DNA of 64,000 bases from Sclerotinia nivalis. Taxonomy: Eukaryota > Ascomycota > Leotiomycetes > Helotiales > Sclerotiniaceae. The stretch is from contig JAPEIS010000007.1 in assembly GCA_029531795.1 (NCBI GenBank), positions 1,922,001 through 1,986,000 on the forward strand, given 5' to 3'. How positions within the stretch are numbered: the first letter of the stretch is position 1; the number at the start of each line of letters is the position of its first letter. The translations under genes and the position numbers were made by a program. The notes under the pieces are model-generated. The model did no database searches and was not told the DNA's origin. It saw only the letters and a list, made by a program, of their open reading frames with translations. Positions 60,246 through 64,000 of this stretch are shown piece after piece.

Positions 60246-60715
60246 AGTGAAAGAGAGATGGCGGGGCTCCAATAATTTGGTTTGATCAAGGTATGGAAAG
60301 GTAAGGTAGGAATTTAGTTGGATGGGACCTGAATACCGAGTCTCCGATCCAATATTTCCCTCGAGTAGTACGGTGAGTGTCCTAATCTGTTGATCTTTTG
60401 CCGTTACTTCCCCTTCCACGTCTCCTCTCCTCTCCTCCACTCAAATCCTCAAGATATTCATGACTAGCGAGCTTCCCTTCGCGCCTACTTCTTACCTTCC
60501 CGGAACAAAGCAAAGCCTCCTTCATTCCCCCACCTCTACTCCCCGACTTTTATATATCTAACATATCCCCCTCCATTCCATCTTCCATATCTAACCAACA
60601 ACTTCTTTTCAAGAATCATCTTTGTTAGCGACTCGCCTTCACAGCATACATCAAGCTTTGCTTTTACAATACCCATCGTCTTTCATATCGTTTTACACAC
60701 AACCACATTCCTACC

Positions 60716-62528
60716 ATGATGATGCATCCTTCACTACCACCTGCGATGCCATTCAGTGATATCGACAGTTTCAAATACAGAAGAGATGCAGAATATAGAA
60801 ACGTTGAAGCTTCACGAGCAGAAGATCCCGAATATGTTGAGCACATCGAACAAACAAAATCACATCTGCCAGAGAATTTAACTCAGACTGAGGAGGAACA
60901 AGAGAAACATTGGTTCATTGGTAGCATTGATCAAGGCACAACTTCTACAAGATTTATTATCTTCAATGGACAAGGACAACCTGTGGCAATGCACCAGCAT
61001 GAATTCGAAAACATGTATCCCGAGTCCGGGTAAGTTTAACTCTTGTGCCATTCTTACTAGTGAGTCCAACGGCTAACAATACTCTTCTCGCAGATGGCAT
61101 GAACATGATCCTCAAGAATTGGTCAACTCGGTGGATGAGTGTATAGAGAAGGCAACTGAGAAGTTCCTCGAAATGGGATACAAGAAATCCGACATCAAAG
61201 CCATTGGAATTACCAACCAACGTGAAACAACCATCTGTTGGGATACAAACACTGGGGAACCATTATACAATGCCGTTGTCTGGCCTGACACCCGAACCAC
61301 GGCTCTTGTGCGCGAGCTTAAGGATTCCGAGGGAGCGGATGAGATCCTTCAGTTGTGCGGTCTGCCACTATCAACATACCCATCGAGCGTCAAGCTCATG
61401 TGGATGTACCGAAACGTTGAAGCTATCAAGAACGCATACGACGAAGGCAGACTATCTTTCGGAACAGTCGACTCTTGGTTGATTTACAAGCTCAATGGAG
61501 GAAAGGAAGGTGGCATTCATGTCACAGATACCACAAACGCTTCTAGAACTATGTTCATGAACCTTCACACATTACAATACGACGATAAACTCCTCAACTT
61601 CTTCCAGCTTGACAGGAAAAACGTCACCCTCCCAAAAATTGTTCCTTCTTCTGACAAAGAGGCCTTTGGTAAACTTGCCTATGGTGCTTTGAAAGGTACC
61701 AGAATCACTGGCTGCTTAGGAGATCAATCTTCCGCCTTGGTTGGTCAATGTGGTTTCACACCTGGTCATGCAAAGAACACCTACGGAACTGGTTGTTTCC
61801 TTCTCTACAACGTTGGCACCAAACCCGTAGTATCAAAGTATGGTCTATTGGCTACTGTCGCATACGATTTTGGCAATGGCAGAAAACCAGTCTACGCTCT
61901 TGAGGGTAGCATTGCTGTTGCAGGATCTGGTGTTAAATTCTTGATGAACAACTTGGGTTTCATTGCACACTCAAGCAAGATCACTGAATTGGCAGAGACT
62001 GTTGATGATAATGGTGGAGTGGTATTCGTTACTGCTTTCTCTGGTCTATTCGCCCCATACTGGATTGATGATGCTAAGGGAACACTTTTCGGTATCACTC
62101 AACACACACAACGAGGTCACATTGCCCGTGCTACTCTCGAAGCTACCTGTTTCCAAACCAAAGCCATCCTCGATGCTATGGAGAAGGATTCCGGACACAA
62201 ATTGGAAGGACTTGCCGTCGATGGTGGCATGTCTAACTCCGACCTTTGCATGCAAACACAAGCCGATATCCTCAACATCCCAATCAATAGACCCGTTATG
62301 CGCGAAACCACTGCCCTTGGTGCGGCAATTGCAGCGGGTTTCGCAGTTGGTATCTGGAAGGAGTTCGATGAACTCAAGGAAATCAATCGTGATGATAGAA
62401 CGATCTTCGAGCCACAAGTCAAGCCTTCAAAGGCTGCACGCATGTTCAAAAAGTGGGAGCAAGCAGTTGAGATGAGTAGGGGATGGGTGTTACATGCAGA
62501 GGATGAGAACAACGATGACGTTGATTAA
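60716..62528 (+). CDS. GUT1: glycerol kinase
   Basis: Two exons: 60716-61029 and 61094-62528 (582 aa), with a 64-bp intron splitting the Gly codon before WHEHDPQEL. The enzyme phosphorylates glycerol to sn-glycerol 3-phosphate. After an N-terminal extension of about 65 residues, common in fungi, come the FGGY-kinase blocks: IGSIDQGTTSTRFIIFN (phosphate loop), ITNQRETTICWD, YNAVVWPDTRT (substrate-binding Asp), GTVDSWLIYKLNGG, DTTNASRTMF, GCLGDQSSALVGQ, KNTYGTGCFLLYN, the FGGY signature LEATCFQTKAILDAM, then VDGGMSNSDLCMQ and ETTALGAAIAAG. All are intact and length is normal. The long upstream region could house carbon-source regulation, but no specific site is identified. Confidence 0.98.
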
Positions 62529-63906
62529 ATGGCTTCGTACCAAGAACACTGCCAAGAAAACGGGGATGGGGGTGAGACGGAGGTAATGGATAATTCAACT
62601 TATGATGCGGATAAAAATGGGGCGTGGAAGATAGAAGACATGTGGATATACCCCAGGATGATTAATTGCATAGATGCACAGAGCGTGGGGCTTTGGGATT
62701 TGGGATTTGGTGTTTTTGGCGCGCGGTTGAATACCCTTTTCAGTGGTATACAAATTTTACACCTTTTCATGGGGTTGGAGGATTGTTGGTAGCATTGTAG
62801 CATATATATATATGATGACTTGAGCTTGAAGCTTGGTCGGTTTTTGAGCGGGAAATTAGGGAGATAGGTTAATGGGGTGGGAACGGGGTGGTTTAATGAT
62901 ATTTATGAATACTAAAAAGGAAAATTAAAATATAAAATTTCTAAAAAAGCTTTTTGACTGCTGTGTTTGGTTTGTGAATATGATACCAATGATCTATTTG
63001 AATGTGGAATGTGTTTAGTTGCAAATTTGCTTGAAGATTCTCAGAGGGATGGATAATGAGATGTAGTGTGCAGATTGGTGATTAAGCAAAAGAGAAAGAA
63101 GCAAAGTGAAAGACAGATGAAAGTATAGTTAGTTAAGTTAATAAATGATATTTTATCAAATCGAACTCATACCCTGATAATAACACAGTACGGTTTTGAT
63201 GCTTTTATCGTATATCTATCTAGTAATAAGTATAAGTAGATATTGAGATGGATATTAGAAGAGAAGATCGATTTGGAGATTTGGAGATTTGGAGATTTAT
63301 TGGGTGGGGTTTAGGTAGGATGTTTTTGGGGTATTGGGGTTGTTGTGAGTTTTGGGTAGGTAGGTAGGTATTGAAGAGTAGGGTATTTTTATTTTATTTT
63401 ATTTTGTTTTGTTTTGGCTTTGTTTTGTTTTGGCTTTGTTTTGTTTTGGCTTTGTTTTGTTTTGGCTTGGTTTGGCTTGGTGTTATTTTACTCTGCTTCT
63501 TCTGGGTGATGGGAAGGGATGGAGGGAGGGATGCGAGATATAGATAGAAGATATAGATATGAATAGTAGATGGTAGGAATTATGGGGAAATGATATAGAG
63601 GGAGGGAGAGATGGGAGGCATATGAGGGGGGGGGGGGGGTTTGTTGAGAGATGATATCTACGCGTAGCTTATATTTATTTTTGAAATGTCTGTACCTCTA
63701 GTTTTATTTTTATTTTTATTTGTATTTATATTTATATTTCTTGTAGACTCGAATTCGTAGAGTTATTTTCGGGTTTCTTATGTGATTCTTTTATTTTACA
63801 TTTCTCTTCCCTTCCCTTCCACTGTTCAATTCACTTCACTTCCTACCCATTCTCTTCCACTCATCACCCCAGCCCTCACACCAACCCTACAAAACCACAA
63901 ACCCAC
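62529..63906. other. intergenic after GUT1, repeat-rich
   Basis: No gene. AT-rich sequence with GGAGATTT repeats near 63275, GTAG repeats near 63355-63370, a long TTTTG-based array, ATTTTT repeats near 63702-63722 and a poly-G run near 63628-63640. Confidence 0.6.
63386..63480. repeat. T/G-rich tandem repeat, 16-bp unit
   Basis: After three TTTTA units, the 16-bp unit TTTTGTTTTGGCTTTG recurs about four times to 63480. The strand is almost free of A. Confidence 0.85.
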
Positions 63907-64000
63907 CTACCCCCACAACGGCGCCGTAACCTCCACCGCCCTCTCCACCACCGCCCGAACCCTCTCCCCAAAAACCCGATTCCCACACTCCACCTCCAAA
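63907..64000 (-). CDS. possible 3' end of a gene entering from the right
   Basis: On the minus strand the frame from the window edge reads LEVECGNRVFGERVRAVVER and on to APLWG, ending at TAG 63909-63907, about 30 residues. The abrupt rise in G/C and the preference for G/C third bases look coding, as in MMM1. A second frame in the same bases is also open (Gly-rich), so the reading frame is uncertain and no function can be proposed. Confidence 0.35.
   Translation of the reverse strand, partial: LEVECGNRVFGERVRAVVERAVEVTAPLWG

Larger units (their letters stand above)
53535..60715. other. 7-kb gene-poor region upstream of GUT1
   Basis: No convincing gene in about 7.2 kb. Contents seen: an ATCCATATCCATATCC run near 54750-54785, (GGAA)8 at 55246-55277, CGTA repeats at 56067-56082, CTGT repeats near 56143-56158, poly-G tracts, GCATTT repeats near 59755-59792, an 8-bp repeat at 60165-60245, copies of TACTCCGTA (56093, 56635, 58154, 59821) and TACCTAGGTA (58161). 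A start-like ATG with a good context and donor at 58595 leads nowhere. The last 300 bp before GUT1 are pyrimidine-rich, as expected of a promoter and 5' leader. Confidence 0.6.

Overview
The window is nuclear DNA of a filamentous ascomycete. Genes are split by short introns (mostly 47-97 bp) with GT-AG ends and CTAAC/CTAAT-like branch sites. The gene set is fungal (HET-C, MMM1, SCS7, inositol-phosphoceramide mannosyltransferase, PET127, LOC1, GMT1), and intergenic DNA is AT-rich with microsatellites. The MMM1 N-terminus and the style of the lineage-restricted proteins suggest Leotiomycetes, probably the Botrytis/Sclerotinia group. That placement rests on family resemblance, not on a search.

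Layout. 0-16 kb: the 3' end of a membrane O-acyltransferase-like gene (+), a large serine-rich membrane protein (-), the CAAX protease RCE1 (+), a TXNDC9/Plp1-like thioredoxin-fold protein (-), the GDP-mannose transporter (+), MMM1 (+, with an in-frame TAG) and an inositol-phosphoceramide mannosyltransferase-like gene (+). 17.8-18.2 kb: a decayed MFS transporter C-terminus. 20-33 kb is gene-dense: RFC subunit 4 (+), a small membrane protein (-) divergent from HIS3 (+), LOC1 (+), a YheT-family ester synthase/esterase (-), a Scc4/MAU2-type cohesin loader (+) and PET127 (+). 33.4-43.8 kb is gene-poor and looks accessory: a kinase-like gene (-), a lineage-specific repeat-bearing gene (+) preceded by a decayed ~100-bp repeat array, and an intron-containing tRNA-Gly(CCC). 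43.8-50.7 kb: an RBM39/Rsd1 splicing factor (-), SCS7 (-) and HET-C (+). 52.9 kb: an unknown acidic protein carrying an internal LRLRGG. 53.5-60.7 kb is a 7-kb stretch with no convincing gene, rich in simple repeats and two recurrent short motifs. 60.7-62.5 kb: glycerol kinase GUT1 (+). The last 94 bases probably hold the 3' end of another gene (-).

Functionally this is mostly housekeeping: membrane lipids (SCS7, inositol-phosphoceramide mannosylation, acyltransferase, ester synthase), Golgi glycosylation, mitochondria (MMM1, PET127), DNA replication and cohesion (RFC4, Scc4), ribosome assembly and splicing (LOC1, RBM39), histidine and glycerol metabolism. No biosynthetic gene cluster, transposon with intact coding capacity, CRISPR or rRNA was seen.

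The observations most worth a second look are two in-frame TAG codons inside otherwise open genes (MMM1 and the 38.5-kb gene), the LRLRGG protein, the decayed MFS gene, the stop-free 48-bp intron in the serine-rich gene, and the recurring TACTCCGTA and TACCTAGGTA words. Exon coordinates come from reading splice signals and phase by eye; all matched junctions keep frame.
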